From Microbacteriaceae bacterium 3FA27C10 (lineage in GTDB: Bacteria > Actinomycetota > Actinomycetes > Actinomycetales > Microbacteriaceae): a stretch of DNA of 64,000 bases. Location: assembly GCA_005502775.1 (NCBI GenBank), contig SCNI01000004.1, positions 1 through 64,000 on the forward strand, written 5' to 3'. Of the stretch, positions 6,351-17,348 are shown piece by piece. Within the stretch, counting starts at the first letter, position 1. Each line of letters opens with the position of its first letter. The position numbers and the translations under genes were made by a program. The notes under the pieces are model-generated. The model saw only the letters and a list, made by a program, of their open reading frames with translations. It did no database searches and had not been told where the DNA came from.

Positions 6351-6489
6351 TAAGCACCACGGGCACTCGTCGAAATCCACAGGGCACAAACGCTTCTGGA
6401 CAAGCCTTCTCGACACTGGTTGAGTAACAGCCTCCGACACGGTGATGAGCATTGCTTACCTACCGGGCGTCCTGAAAGGAGCTCACCTG

Positions 6490-6960
6490 ATGACCTCAGC
6501 CTCGATCGCGCTGCTGCCCCCGCGAGCGGCGTCGCCACGGGCGCGGCGCGGCGTCGCCACGCGCCCTCATTCCGTCGCCGCGGGGCCGCCCGACACCCGC
6601 GATCCGGCTCCGGCGGCCTCCGTGTCCGATCCCCGACCGCTGGTGGAGAGCCTCGCCCGCTGCGTGGTGGAGGTCCTGGCCGGCACCCGCGATCTCGATC
6701 AGATCGCCCGTTGGCTCTCGGCCGACGTGCACGCTCATCTGATGAAGCGCGTGGTGCTGTCGCGGCGCGCTCGCACAGTGCGCCAGGAGTCGCCCGCGCG
6801 CCCGAGCTTCACGATGGGCACGACGGTGCTGTGCGAACCCAGCGACGGCGTGGTCGAGGCGGTCGTGATCGTGCACGGCCGGGCGCGATCACGCGCCGTG
6901 GCCATCCGGCTCGAGAGCCTGGGCGAGCGATGGCGCGCGAGCGCGATCCACGTGCTCTGA
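6490..6960 (+). CDS. DUF6459-like (Rv-family) conserved actinobacterial protein
   Basis: The 156-residue protein has a disordered Ala/Arg/Pro-rich start and a C-terminal domain from about residue 55. The phrase LARCVVEVLAGTRDLDQIARWLSADVHAHLMKR, then LSRRARTVRQ and RSRAVAIRLES-GERWRASAIHVL, is characteristic of a small actinobacterial family, often found beside secA, with no established function. The strands and the GERWR phrase suggest a small NTF2-like fold, which is my inference. AAAGGAG eight bases ahead decides the ATG used; earlier in-frame ATGs have no ribosome binding site. It converges on secA with 13 bases between the stops. Confidence 0.72.
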   Translation: MTSASIALLPPRAASPRARRGVATRPHSVAAGPPDTRDPAPAASVSDPRPLVESLARCVVEVLAGTRDLDQIARWLSADVHAHLMKRVVLSRRARTVRQESPARPSFTMGTTVLCEPSDGVVEAVVIVHGRARSRAVAIRLESLGERWRASAIHVL

Positions 6961-6973
6961 CGGGGGACTGAGA

Positions 6974-9901
<2,928 letters not shown>

Positions 9902-10009
9902 GGAGTCTCTCCCACTGCAGTCGTCGCTGCGGAGTCCCCGCAAGCACAAGCCATACTAGTTGCTCGCGCCTGAGGGCTGGCGGCGCATTCGCTGCGACCG
10001 CAGTGGGAG
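9902..10009 (-). promoter_or_regulatory. secA leader with ribosome-binding-site sequestration
   Basis: On the minus-strand transcript CTCCCACTGC (10009-10000) can pair perfectly with GCAGTGGGAG (9918-9909), which contains the secA Shine-Dalgarno sequence. The pair encloses about 80 bases. A TAGTAT hexamer (9957-9952) between the arms could start a shorter transcript that lacks the upstream arm. Read-through from hpf would then be translated less well than transcripts from the inner promoter. No experimental support is available. Confidence 0.4.
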
Positions 10010-10041
10010 GGCTCCGTGGCCTTCGGAGCGTCGCTCGCGCC

Positions 10042-10761
10042 TTAGCGCGCGGCGACCGCGACGGTGTCCGGAAGGGCCTCCGTGAACGCGGCGGCGTTCT
10101 CGTCGAGACCGATCACCCCGTAGTCCCAGCCCTTGCGCCGGTAGACCACGCTGGGCCGGCCCGACTCGGAGTCGATGAAGAGGTAGAAGTCATGGCCGAC
10201 GAGCTCCATGTGATAGAGCGCGTCGTCGACGGTCATCGGGGTGGCCCCGAAGACCTTCTTGCGGATGATGACGGGGCAGTACACCTCGTCGTCGAGGTCG
10301 TCGTCGGGCGTCTCCGGAGCGGCCTCGACCGGGGCGATGCCGGCTGACCGCGACGACGACCCGATGATCGCCGCCGGCGCCGCGGGCTCCACGTCGACCA
10401 CGCTGAACCCTCCGGTGGCCGCCTCGTGCAGCGACACCGGACGGTGCTGGCCGCGGTGCACCTTCTTGCGGTCCTTCGCCCGGCGCACGCGCTGCACGAG
10501 CTTGGCCAGAGCCAGGTCGAAGGCGGCGTACTTGTCGGAGGCGGCGCTCTCGGCGCGAACCAGCGGCCCGGGGCCGATGAGGGTCAGTTCGACCCGATCG
10601 TCGCCGCTCTGCGTTCCGTTCGCCGAATTGTGGCGGAGCACTTTGATCTCGAGAGCGAGCGCCTTGTCGGCCAGATGCTCGACCTTGCTCGCCTTCTCGC
10701 TCGCGTAATCGCGAAATCGATCCGTGATTCCTAGGTTTCGTCCAGTGATGTTGATTTCCAT
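10042..10761 (-). CDS. hpf: ribosome hibernation promoting factor, long form
   Basis: Long HPF binds the decoding site of the 30S subunit and pairs two 70S ribosomes into inactive 100S dimers. The 239-residue protein has the S30AE domain (about 1-100: MEINITGRNLGITDRFRDY, then the basic VQRVRRAKDRKKVHRG), an Ala/Pro-rich linker and the C-terminal dimerisation domain (about 170-225: IIRKKVFGATPMTVDDALYH, GHDFYLFIDSESG, VVYRRKGWDYGVIGL). TAGGAGG precedes the ATG. It lies between comF and secA on the same strand, as in mycobacteria. A hairpin in its leader may terminate upstream transcription or control its translation. Confidence 0.95.
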   Translation of the reverse strand: MEINITGRNLGITDRFRDYASEKASKVEHLADKALALEIKVLRHNSANGTQSGDDRVELTLIGPGPLVRAESAASDKYAAFDLALAKLVQRVRRAKDRKKVHRGQHRPVSLHEAATGGFSVVDVEPAAPAAIIGSSSRSAGIAPVEAAPETPDDDLDDEVYCPVIIRKKVFGATPMTVDDALYHMELVGHDFYLFIDSESGRPSVVYRRKGWDYGVIGLDENAAAFTEALPDTVAVAAR

Positions 10762-10785
10762 GGAGACCTCCTAGCCATATTGGGT

Positions 10786-10821
10786 GGCGCGATCCCGACC
10801 GAGGACGGGACCGTTCGCGCC
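10786..10821 (-). promoter_or_regulatory. hairpin in the comF-hpf interval
   Basis: GGCGCGA pairs with TCGCGCC and CCCG with CGGG inside it. On the minus strand it lies 15 bases after the comF stop and 15 bases before the hpf ribosome binding site. A TAGCGT hexamer (10838-10833) overlapping the comF stop could be the hpf -10 box, which would place the hairpin in the hpf 5' leader. Confidence 0.4.
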
Positions 10822-10835
10822 TTGTGCAGTTCACG

Positions 10836-11579
10836 CTAGTACCGGCGCCCCGAACTGTCACCGACTAATTGCCTGCCGGTCGCCTTTCGTTTTCCTGTGT
10901 GCGCTAGACACGCGGCGCCGACGACGTCGCCCCCGGCGGCGAGCACGGCCCGGTAGCCCTCGAGCACGGTGGATCCTGTGGTCAGCACGTCGTCGACGAG
11001 CAGCACGCGCCGGCCGTCGAAGGGCTCGGATGCGCGCATCGCGCCCTCGAGATTGCTGCGCCGGTCATCGGCCGTGAGCCCCGCCTGGTCGGCGACCGCC
11101 CGGGCGAACCGGAGCACCGGCGTCCGCGGCACGCGGTGCCCCGCGGCACGCACGAGCGCGTCGACCGGCCGGAAGCCGCGCCGCCGCGTGACGTCCACCG
11201 CCGAGGGCATCGTCACCACGAGCAGCGGCTCGCGTGCCGGCAACGAGAGCACGGCGTGATGGGCCGCGGCCAGGACGGCACGCATGGCCGGTGCCAGCGC
11301 ACGCAGCGCATCCGTTCGCCCCTGTTCCTTCACGGCGCCGAGCACGGCGGCGGGCACGCCGCTGTAGGGCAGCGCCACGTGCACGCGCAACGGGCCCGCC
11401 CGCACCTCGGCGAGCACCGGGTGCAGCGCGACCCGGCACGGCGGGCAGACGGCGGCGTCGGGCCGGCCGCATCCGGCGCACACCACGGGCAGCAGCACCG
11501 CGGCGGCGTCACTCAGCCACGCACGCAGCGCCCCCTCGGCTCGGGGCGGACGGGGCAGGGGATGCACAGGAGCGTTCAC
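10836..11579 (-). CDS. comF: ComF family phosphoribosyltransferase-like protein
   Basis: ComF proteins help take up or process single-stranded DNA in competent bacteria, and in many species the role is unknown. The protein (247 residues from the GTG used) has an N-terminal zinc-ribbon-like region VCAGCGRPDAAVCPPCR and a type I phosphoribosyltransferase domain with the signature VLLVDDVLTTGSTVLEG. Start choice is uncertain: a GTG 14 codons upstream is also open but has no ribosome binding site, and GGAGG stands very close to the chosen GTG. It follows lpqB at a short distance and so is probably part of the mtrA-mtrB-lpqB operon. Confidence 0.85.
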   Translation of the reverse strand: MNAPVHPLPRPPRAEGALRAWLSDAAAVLLPVVCAGCGRPDAAVCPPCRVALHPVLAEVRAGPLRVHVALPYSGVPAAVLGAVKEQGRTDALRALAPAMRAVLAAAHHAVLSLPAREPLLVVTMPSAVDVTRRRGFRPVDALVRAAGHRVPRTPVLRFARAVADQAGLTADDRRSNLEGAMRASEPFDGRRVLLVDDVLTTGSTVLEGYRAVLAAGGDVVGAACLAHTGKRKATGRQLVGDSSGRRY

Positions 11580-11639
11580 CCCTCCAGGGTCGCCGCCGCG
11601 CCCCACGCCCCGAGCGCCCACCGGAACATCTGTGGAGAA

Positions 11640-13334
11640 CTAGTTCTGCACAGCCAGCTTCGTGATGCCGCTCACCGTCGCCTGCCAGGTGCTCCCCCGA
11701 CGCTGCAGCAGGCTGCCGTCGGAGGAGAGCACGCGGAGGCCGTCGATGTCGTTGCCTCCCGCGATCGCGACCGCGTTCTGCGGCGAGCCGAGGCTGGAGC
11801 TGCGGCCGCCGAGCTTCTGCACCACGGCCCGGGTCTCCCCCGAGGGCAGCGCGGTGACCGAGGCGACGCTCTGCTGATCGACCCAGGTGGCGTCGATCGG
11901 GGTTCCGGCTGCGGTGAAGAGCTCGACCGGCTGCCCGAACTTCTGGGGCACTCCGGCGGCGTTGCGGATGACGGCCGCCACGACGAGCTTCGGGATGCCG
12001 CCCACGGAGAGGAAGGCGAGGGCGCGCGTGCCGTCGCGCGAGATCTCGAGCGAGGTGATGGAGGCGGCGCCGTCCCAGTTGGTGGGGATGCTCAGGGCGT
12101 TGCCGTCAGGGCCGTAGGCGTTCACCGAGGTGGGCGCATTCTGCGGAACCGACCAGACGTAGCCGAAGGGATCGACGGCCGGGTCGATGAGCGCGGGTCG
12201 CTGGTCGAGCACCACCGGCTGATCTCCGCCCCGCACCACCTGCACGGTGCCGTTCGCGGCCTTCACCGCCGCCAGCGAGCTGACCGCCGAATAGGCCGCC
12301 GACGCCGGCTGAAGCGCCACCACGGCGGCGCTGACACCGGGGATCTCCGACACCGACGACCCCGCCACGTAGCCGAAGGCGCCGTCGCGGAGCACGAGCG
12401 GCTGCGCGTTGACCCGGGGGGCCGGGTTCGGCGGGGCGGCGCTCGAGGCCGGGATGGTGACGGCGTTCTGGTCGACGGAGATGGTGACGTTGGTGGCCGA
12501 GGCCAGGTCGCTGAGGCTCTGACTCAGCTGGTACTGCATCCGCTGCAGGTCGGCGGCGTCGGCCTGCAGCACGTTCGAGGAGAGTTCCACCTGGGTCTGC
12601 CCTCCGGTGGTCACCACCGCGGTCGCCGTCGTGCCGTCGGGGAACGCCGTCACCACCGCGCCGTCGCCGAGCCACGTCACCGGCCCCCCGAGCAGCGCGT
12701 TCACGACGCGCGTGCCGACCGCGGCCGTGGTGGGGAACCAGCGTAGGTCGGGAACCAGGTAGGTGAAGGTGGGGTCGTAGAAGTAGACGGCGTGCGAGGA
12801 GAACACCTGGTCGAAGAAGGCGTCCTCGATCACGATGCCGTCGGCCAGCTGGCTGATCCGCCACTCGCCGTCGACCTGCGTGAAGCTGAAGGTGAGCGTC
12901 GACGAGGCGCTCGAGGCGCTCTCGGCGTAGACGCCGTTCGCGTCGACCGAGGCGACCGGGGTGATGGTCATCTGCATGGTGGTCGCATCCTGGGCCGCCA
13001 TCGAACGCGTGCCCTGGTCGATCGTGGTGTTCGCGTTGGGCTTCCAGGTGTCGGCGGCCGGCTTCGCGAGATAGCGCCGGGCCACCTCGTAGTTGTTCTG
13101 CGGGCTCTTCGCGGCCTGGATGAACCCGTTCAGGATCTGTTCCTGCGTCGCGCCCTTCGTGGGGTCGGCCGCGAGGAAGATCACGTCGATGTCGCTCGCC
13201 GAGCCGATGGCCTCCCCCGGCTGCACAGGGCCGGACTGCGGGATGCCGCTGCACGCGGCGAGCGCGGCCAGCACGAGGGCCATCAGGAGGCCGCCCGCCG
13301 TCCGTCGGCGAGCAGAAGCGGTGCGCTCAGACAT
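11640..13334 (-). CDS. lpqB: lipoprotein LpqB of the MtrAB system
   Basis: LpqB is an extracytoplasmic lipoprotein that influences MtrA phosphorylation by MtrB in mycobacteria. The 564-residue protein has a signal peptide with lipobox LAAC (Cys28), then SGIPQSGPVQPGE, a GerMN domain (about 180-300) and a C-terminal beta-propeller-like LpqB domain (about 310-560). The ATG overlaps the end of mtrB by eight bases, so translation is probably coupled; longer in-frame starts lie within mtrB and lack a signal-peptide context. The MtrA-MtrB-LpqB trio is a hallmark of Actinobacteria. Confidence 0.95.
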   Translation of the reverse strand: MSERTASARRRTAGGLLMALVLAALAACSGIPQSGPVQPGEAIGSASDIDVIFLAADPTKGATQEQILNGFIQAAKSPQNNYEVARRYLAKPAADTWKPNANTTIDQGTRSMAAQDATTMQMTITPVASVDANGVYAESASSASSTLTFSFTQVDGEWRISQLADGIVIEDAFFDQVFSSHAVYFYDPTFTYLVPDLRWFPTTAAVGTRVVNALLGGPVTWLGDGAVVTAFPDGTTATAVVTTGGQTQVELSSNVLQADAADLQRMQYQLSQSLSDLASATNVTISVDQNAVTIPASSAAPPNPAPRVNAQPLVLRDGAFGYVAGSSVSEIPGVSAAVVALQPASAAYSAVSSLAAVKAANGTVQVVRGGDQPVVLDQRPALIDPAVDPFGYVWSVPQNAPTSVNAYGPDGNALSIPTNWDGAASITSLEISRDGTRALAFLSVGGIPKLVVAAVIRNAAGVPQKFGQPVELFTAAGTPIDATWVDQQSVASVTALPSGETRAVVQKLGGRSSSLGSPQNAVAIAGGNDIDGLRVLSSDGSLLQRRGSTWQATVSGITKLAVQN

Positions 13335-15066
13335 CGGCACTCTCCCCTTGCTCCGCCGCCGGAGCGGCGGCGGTCTCCGGCCGTGGCGCCGGGTGCCCGG
13401 CATGCGGCGGCCTCAGCTCGGCCACCGCCGGCGCCTCACCGAAGGCGTCTTGCGGCTCGAGCGGCAACGGCGACGCCCCCACCATGCGGCCCCGCACCCG
13501 GGGCAGCGTGAGCCGGAAGCAACTGCCAGCCCCCGGGCGCGACCACACCTCGAGCGCACCGCTGTGCAGCGCCGCGTCCTCGAGCGAGATCGCGAGTCCG
13601 AGACCCGTGCCTCCGATGGTGCGCTTGCGGGAGGGATCGGCTCGCCAGAAGCGGTCGAAGACGCGCTCGGCATCCGTCTCGCTCATGCCGATGCCGTAGT
13701 CGCGCACCGAGAGCGCCACCGAGCGTTCGTCGCTGTCGACGCTCACCACGATCGGCTTGCCCTCGCCGTGCTCGATCGCGTTGCCGAGCAGGTTGCGCAC
13801 GATCCGGCGGATGCGCCGCCCGTCGACCTCGGCCTCGAAGTAGCCGCCCGGGGCGACCAGCCGCAGGTCGGAGCCGGACTGCTCGGCGAGCGACTGCATC
13901 TGGTCGATGGCGTCTTCGGCGAGGCGCACGAGGTTCGTGGGCTCGGTGTCGAGCTGGGCGGATCCGGCGTCGAAGCGGCTGATCTCCAGCAGGTCGCCGA
14001 GCAGCAGCTCGAAGCGCTCGGTCTGCGTGTGCAGCAGCTCCGCCGTGCGGCCGGTGGCGGGAGGGAAGGTCTCGCGCTGGTCGTAGAGCACGTCGCCGGC
14101 GAGCCGGATGGTGGTGAGCGGCGTACGCAGCTCGTGAGAGACATCCGAGACGAAGCGCTGTTGCACGAGCGAGAGCTCGGCGAGCTGGGTGATCTGCGAC
14201 TGCATGCTGTCGGCCATGCCGTTGAAGGAACGCGCCAGGGTGGAGATGACGTCTTCGCCGCGCTCCGGGATGCGCACCTCGAGCTGGCCGGCGGCGAGCT
14301 TCTCGCTCGTCTCGGCCGCCATCCGGATGGGCTGCACGACCAGCCGCACGATCACCCAGGAGACCAGGCCGATCAGGAGCACGAGGGCGAGGCCGCCGAG
14401 CCACAGGGTCTGCTGCACGAACACGAGCGTCTGCTGCGCCTCGGAGAGGTTGTAGCCGATGTAGAGCTCGAAGGAGCCCGCGCCGGGAATGGTGAGCGGC
14501 GAGCCCACGATGATGCCGGGAGCGGCGCCGCCCTGGTCGTCGGGCAGCGAGACCGACTGCCAGTACTGCTGCACGCCGTCGGGGTTCGACACGACCTCCG
14601 CCCGCAGCTGGTCGGAGATGACGCCGCCGGAGGGGGCCAGCTCCGGGCTCGCGAAGCCGAGGACGGTGCTGGAGTCGGTGGTGCTGCCCGGGGTGGCGAG
14701 CAACGCGATCAGGCGGCTCGACGAGGAGGCGATGATGGCCGACTTCGCGGAGGACAGCAGCGAGATGGTGGAGGCGCCGTTGGTGGGGTCGGAGGAGTCG
14801 AAGATGGTCTGCGCCGAGGTGGCCGCGTTCTTCGACTCCACGAGCACCTGCTGCAGGCGCGACTGGAACAGGTCGTTGCCGATCGAGATCGACATGTAGG
14901 TGCCGGTGGCCACCACCGCGATCGCCGAGAGCACCACCGTGATCACGATGGTGCGGAACTGCAGCGAGCGCCGCCACGCGCGCGCCACCTCCCGGGGCCA
15001 GGTGCGCCAGTTGCGCGCGATCGTGGGCCCGAGACTGGCTCGGCCTGCGCCCGGCGACGAGGTCAT
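13327..15066 (-). CDS. mtrB: sensor histidine kinase MtrB
   Basis: MtrB senses an envelope or division-linked signal and phosphorylates MtrA. The 579-residue protein has a first transmembrane helix (about 38-60), an extracytoplasmic domain of about 160 residues, a second helix (about 220-243), a HAMP domain, HisKA with FVSDVSHELRTPLTTIR (His311) and an HATPase domain with NLLGNAIEHGEG, DYGIGM and GGTGLGLAI. The last 70 or so residues form an Ala/Pro-rich tail not needed for the kinase fold. It begins 19 bases after mtrA, and its end overlaps lpqB. Confidence 0.97.
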   Translation of the reverse strand: MTSSPGAGRASLGPTIARNWRTWPREVARAWRRSLQFRTIVITVVLSAIAVVATGTYMSISIGNDLFQSRLQQVLVESKNAATSAQTIFDSSDPTNGASTISLLSSAKSAIIASSSSRLIALLATPGSTTDSSTVLGFASPELAPSGGVISDQLRAEVVSNPDGVQQYWQSVSLPDDQGGAAPGIIVGSPLTIPGAGSFELYIGYNLSEAQQTLVFVQQTLWLGGLALVLLIGLVSWVIVRLVVQPIRMAAETSEKLAAGQLEVRIPERGEDVISTLARSFNGMADSMQSQITQLAELSLVQQRFVSDVSHELRTPLTTIRLAGDVLYDQRETFPPATGRTAELLHTQTERFELLLGDLLEISRFDAGSAQLDTEPTNLVRLAEDAIDQMQSLAEQSGSDLRLVAPGGYFEAEVDGRRIRRIVRNLLGNAIEHGEGKPIVVSVDSDERSVALSVRDYGIGMSETDAERVFDRFWRADPSRKRTIGGTGLGLAISLEDAALHSGALEVWSRPGAGSCFRLTLPRVRGRMVGASPLPLEPQDAFGEAPAVAELRPPHAGHPAPRPETAAAPAAEQGESADV

Positions 15067-15085
15067 CGGCGGGACGGCCAGGGCA

Positions 15086-15763
15086 TCAGGATGCGCCGGC
15101 GCGGTAGCCGACGCCGCGCACGGTCATCACGATCTTCGGGTTGTCGGGGTCTTCCTCGACCTTGGCGCGCAGCCGCTGCACGTGCACGTTCACCAGCCGT
15201 GTGTCGGCCTTGTAGTGGTAGCCCCAGACCTGCTCGAGCAGCATCTCGCGGGTGAAGACCTGCTGCGGCTTCGTGGCGAGCGCGAGCAGCAGGTCGAACT
15301 CGAGGGGCGTGAGGTTGATGCGCTCGACGCCGCGCTTCACCTCGTGTCCGGCCACGTCGAGTCGCAGATCGCCGATCTGCAGCACGTCGGGCGTGTTCTC
15401 CGGGGTGGGGCGGAGCCGGGTGCGGATGCGCGCCACGAGCTCTTTCGGATTGAACGGCTTCACGACGTAGTCGTCGGCGCCCGACTCGAGTCCCTTCACG
15501 ACATCGGCGGTGTCGGTGCGCGCGGTGAGCATGATGATGGGCGTTCCGGATTCGGCGCGGATCAGGCCGCACACCTCGATGCCGTCGAGGCCGGGCAGCA
15601 TCACGTCGAGCAGCACGAGGTCGGGCTTCTCGGCGCGGAACGCGGCGAGCGCCTCCGAGCCGTCGGCGCAGAACACCGGGTCGAAGCCGTCGGCGCGCAG
15701 AACGATGCCGATCATCTCCGCAAGAGCGGTGTCGTCGTCGACAACCAGAATGCGAGGGTCCAT
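15086..15763 (-). CDS. mtrA: response regulator MtrA
   Basis: MtrA is an OmpR-family transcription factor that controls genes for cell division, wall turnover and replication onset. The 225-residue protein has a receiver domain with acidic residues in VVDDDTAL, the phosphorylation site Asp53 in VLLDVMLPG and Lys in VVKPFNPKELVAR, followed by a winged helix with REMLLEQVWGYHYKADTRLVNVHVQRLR. The ATG used gives the standard length; a weak GGAAG lies 11 bases ahead. It is the first gene of the run that continues to secA. Confidence 0.97.
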   Translation of the reverse strand: MDPRILVVDDDTALAEMIGIVLRADGFDPVFCADGSEALAAFRAEKPDLVLLDVMLPGLDGIEVCGLIRAESGTPIIMLTARTDTADVVKGLESGADDYVVKPFNPKELVARIRTRLRPTPENTPDVLQIGDLRLDVAGHEVKRGVERINLTPLEFDLLLALATKPQQVFTREMLLEQVWGYHYKADTRLVNVHVQRLRAKVEEDPDNPKIVMTVRGVGYRAGAS

Positions 15764-15789
15764 GTGCTGATTTCTTCCGGTTTCACAGG

Positions 15790-15852
15790 CGGATGCTCGC
15801 GGGCGCCTTTGCACGCGCGCATCCGATTCAGGCTTTCACTGCGACCAGAGTA
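15790..15852 (-). promoter_or_regulatory. mtrA leader: candidate -10 box and hairpin
   Basis: A TACTCT hexamer (15852-15847 on the minus strand) would start transcription about 77 bases before mtrA. The leader then holds a hairpin: CGGATGC-T-CGCG and CGCG-C-GCATCCG with a 12-base loop (15790-15825). A second small inverted repeat (GAGCCG/CGGCTT) lies just upstream of the -10 box. Clear copies of the MtrA binding repeat were not seen. Confidence 0.35.
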
Positions 15853-15968
15853 GTCGAGCCGTTCGAGCGGCTTCTCGACACATGCCGGGAAAACTCTGGG
15901 GGAGTATGGAAGCATGGTGCGGGGAGGACGGGCGCTCGCACACCGACGCTAGGGGTTGAGGATCACCG

Positions 15969-17348
15969 ATGAGCGATGACAAGAGCTGGGCTCCGCCCCA
16001 GGCCGACGACGGCCGGCCGTCGACGGATGAGCAGCCGAGCGCGCTGCCGCCGCTGCCCCCGCCCCCGCCGGTGGCGCCGGCGCCCGCCGCTGCACCGCAG
16101 TACGGGCAGTACGCTCCTCCACCGCAGCCACCGCAGTACGGGCAGTACCCTCCGCCCCAGCCCCAATACGGGCAGTATGCGCCCCCGGCCGCTCCGCAGT
16201 ACGGGCAGTACCCTCCGCCCCAGCCGCAGTACGGGCAACACGCTCCCCCGCCGTCGGCGCCCGCCGGTCAGCAGCTCCCCTACTACGCGCAGCAGGGCGC
16301 CCCGCAGCAGCCCGGAGCCAACGCCTGGGCGCCCCCGCCCAAGCCCGGCCTCATCCCGCTGCGCCCCCTCGGCTTCGGCACCCTGCTCGGCGCCCCGTTC
16401 CAGGTGCTGCGCCGCAACCCGCGCCCCACCTTCGGCAGCGGCCTGATCGTGCAGCTCGTGGTGCTCGTGGTGACCGTGCTCTTCGTGGGGCTGGCCGTGG
16501 CGTTCACCTTCGCGCGGGCCACCTCGCTCGATCCGGATGCCGCGGGGGCCGACGCGATCGGCGCCGGCAACATCGCCCTGCTCATCCTCTCGGGCGTGCT
16601 CTCCGCCGCCGTCAGCCTCTTCGGCTCGGCGCTGCTCCAGGCGGTGCTCGTGATCGAGGTGGCGAGCGCCACCCTGGGCGAGAAGCGCAAGCTCGGCGCC
16701 CTCTGGAAGGCGGCCTTCCGGCGCATCCTGCCGCTGACCGCGTGGTTCGCGCTCGTCGCGGTGGCCGTCGTCGTGGTGATCGCGATCGCGGTGCTGCTCC
16801 TCGTGGCCGTCGGCTCCTCGGGATCCGCCGGAGTGGGGGTCGCCGTCCTGCTCGGCGTGCTCTTCGCCTTCGGCCTCGCCGCGCTCGCCGTGTGGCTCGG
16901 CACCAAGCTCGCACTCGTGCCGTGCGCCATCGTGCTCGAGCATCTCGGCGTGGGCGCCGCGATGAAGCGCTCCTGGCGCCTCACCGCACGGAGCTTCTGG
17001 AAGACCTTCGGTGTGCTGGCTCTCGTGTACGGCATCCTGTCTGTGGCCTCGCAGATCCTGCAGACCCCATTCTCGATCCTCGCGAACGCCGCGGCGGGGC
17101 TCCTGGACCCCAACAACAGCGGGACCGGGGTGGTCGTCCTGATCGTGCTCTCCCTGGTCTTCCTCGCCTTCAGCATCGTGATCGGCGCGGTCTCGGCCGT
17201 GGTCGAGGCGGCCACCGTCGCCGTGGTCTACCTCGACCTCCGGATGCGCAAAGAAGGCCTCGACATCGAGCTCGCCCGCTTCGTGGAGGCCCGTCAGTCC
17301 GGCCTCGAGACGGTGGCCGACCCCTATCTGCCGCGGAACGCCGGATGA
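15969..17348 (+). CDS. proline-rich membrane protein with glycerophosphoryl-diester-phosphodiesterase membrane-like domain
   Basis: The 459-residue protein starts with about 120 disordered residues rich in Pro, Gln and Tyr, including five PQYGQ units. From about residue 130 (GLIPLRPLGFGTLLGAPFQVLRRNPRPTF) it has the layout of actinobacterial membrane proteins related to the membrane domain of glycerophosphodiester phosphodiesterases: about six hydrophobic segments and the conserved phrases AIVLEHLGVGAAMKRSWRLT and VVYLDLRMRKEGLDIEL. GAGG precedes the ATG by eight bases. Its stop overlaps the next start (ATGA). It heads a DUF4129-DUF4350-MoxR-DUF58 operon; the tail could recruit partners in the envelope, which is inference. 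Confidence 0.8.
   Translation: MSDDKSWAPPQADDGRPSTDEQPSALPPLPPPPPVAPAPAAAPQYGQYAPPPQPPQYGQYPPPQPQYGQYAPPAAPQYGQYPPPQPQYGQHAPPPSAPAGQQLPYYAQQGAPQQPGANAWAPPPKPGLIPLRPLGFGTLLGAPFQVLRRNPRPTFGSGLIVQLVVLVVTVLFVGLAVAFTFARATSLDPDAAGADAIGAGNIALLILSGVLSAAVSLFGSALLQAVLVIEVASATLGEKRKLGALWKAAFRRILPLTAWFALVAVAVVVVIAIAVLLLVAVGSSGSAGVGVAVLLGVLFAFGLAALAVWLGTKLALVPCAIVLEHLGVGAAMKRSWRLTARSFWKTFGVLALVYGILSVASQILQTPFSILANAAAGLLDPNNSGTGVVVLIVLSLVFLAFSIVIGAVSAVVEAATVAVVYLDLRMRKEGLDIELARFVEARQSGLETVADPYLPRNAG
16095..16259 (+). repeat. in-frame PQYGQ repeats
   Basis: Five units of the type PQYGQ(Y/H)(A/P)PP, separated by PQP or AA spacers, are encoded by near-identical 18-base blocks (ccg cag tac ggg cag tac). The repetition at DNA level suggests recent slippage, and the unit number may vary between strains. 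Confidence 0.7.

Noticed and set aside
10011-10029. GCTCCG/CGGAGC hairpin after hpf as a terminator
   Set aside because: The stem has only six pairs and no T-run, and it lies inside the region of the longer secA leader pairing, which is the stronger signal.
15853-15881. GAGCCG/CGGCT hairpin upstream of mtrA as a third copy of the palindromic repeat
   Set aside because: Only six bases match the repeat, and the arm length and loop size differ from the two true copies.
16095-16259. Possible CRISPR array
   Set aside because: The repeats are in frame, have no constant-length spacers and encode a simple peptide repeat. No cas gene is present in the window.
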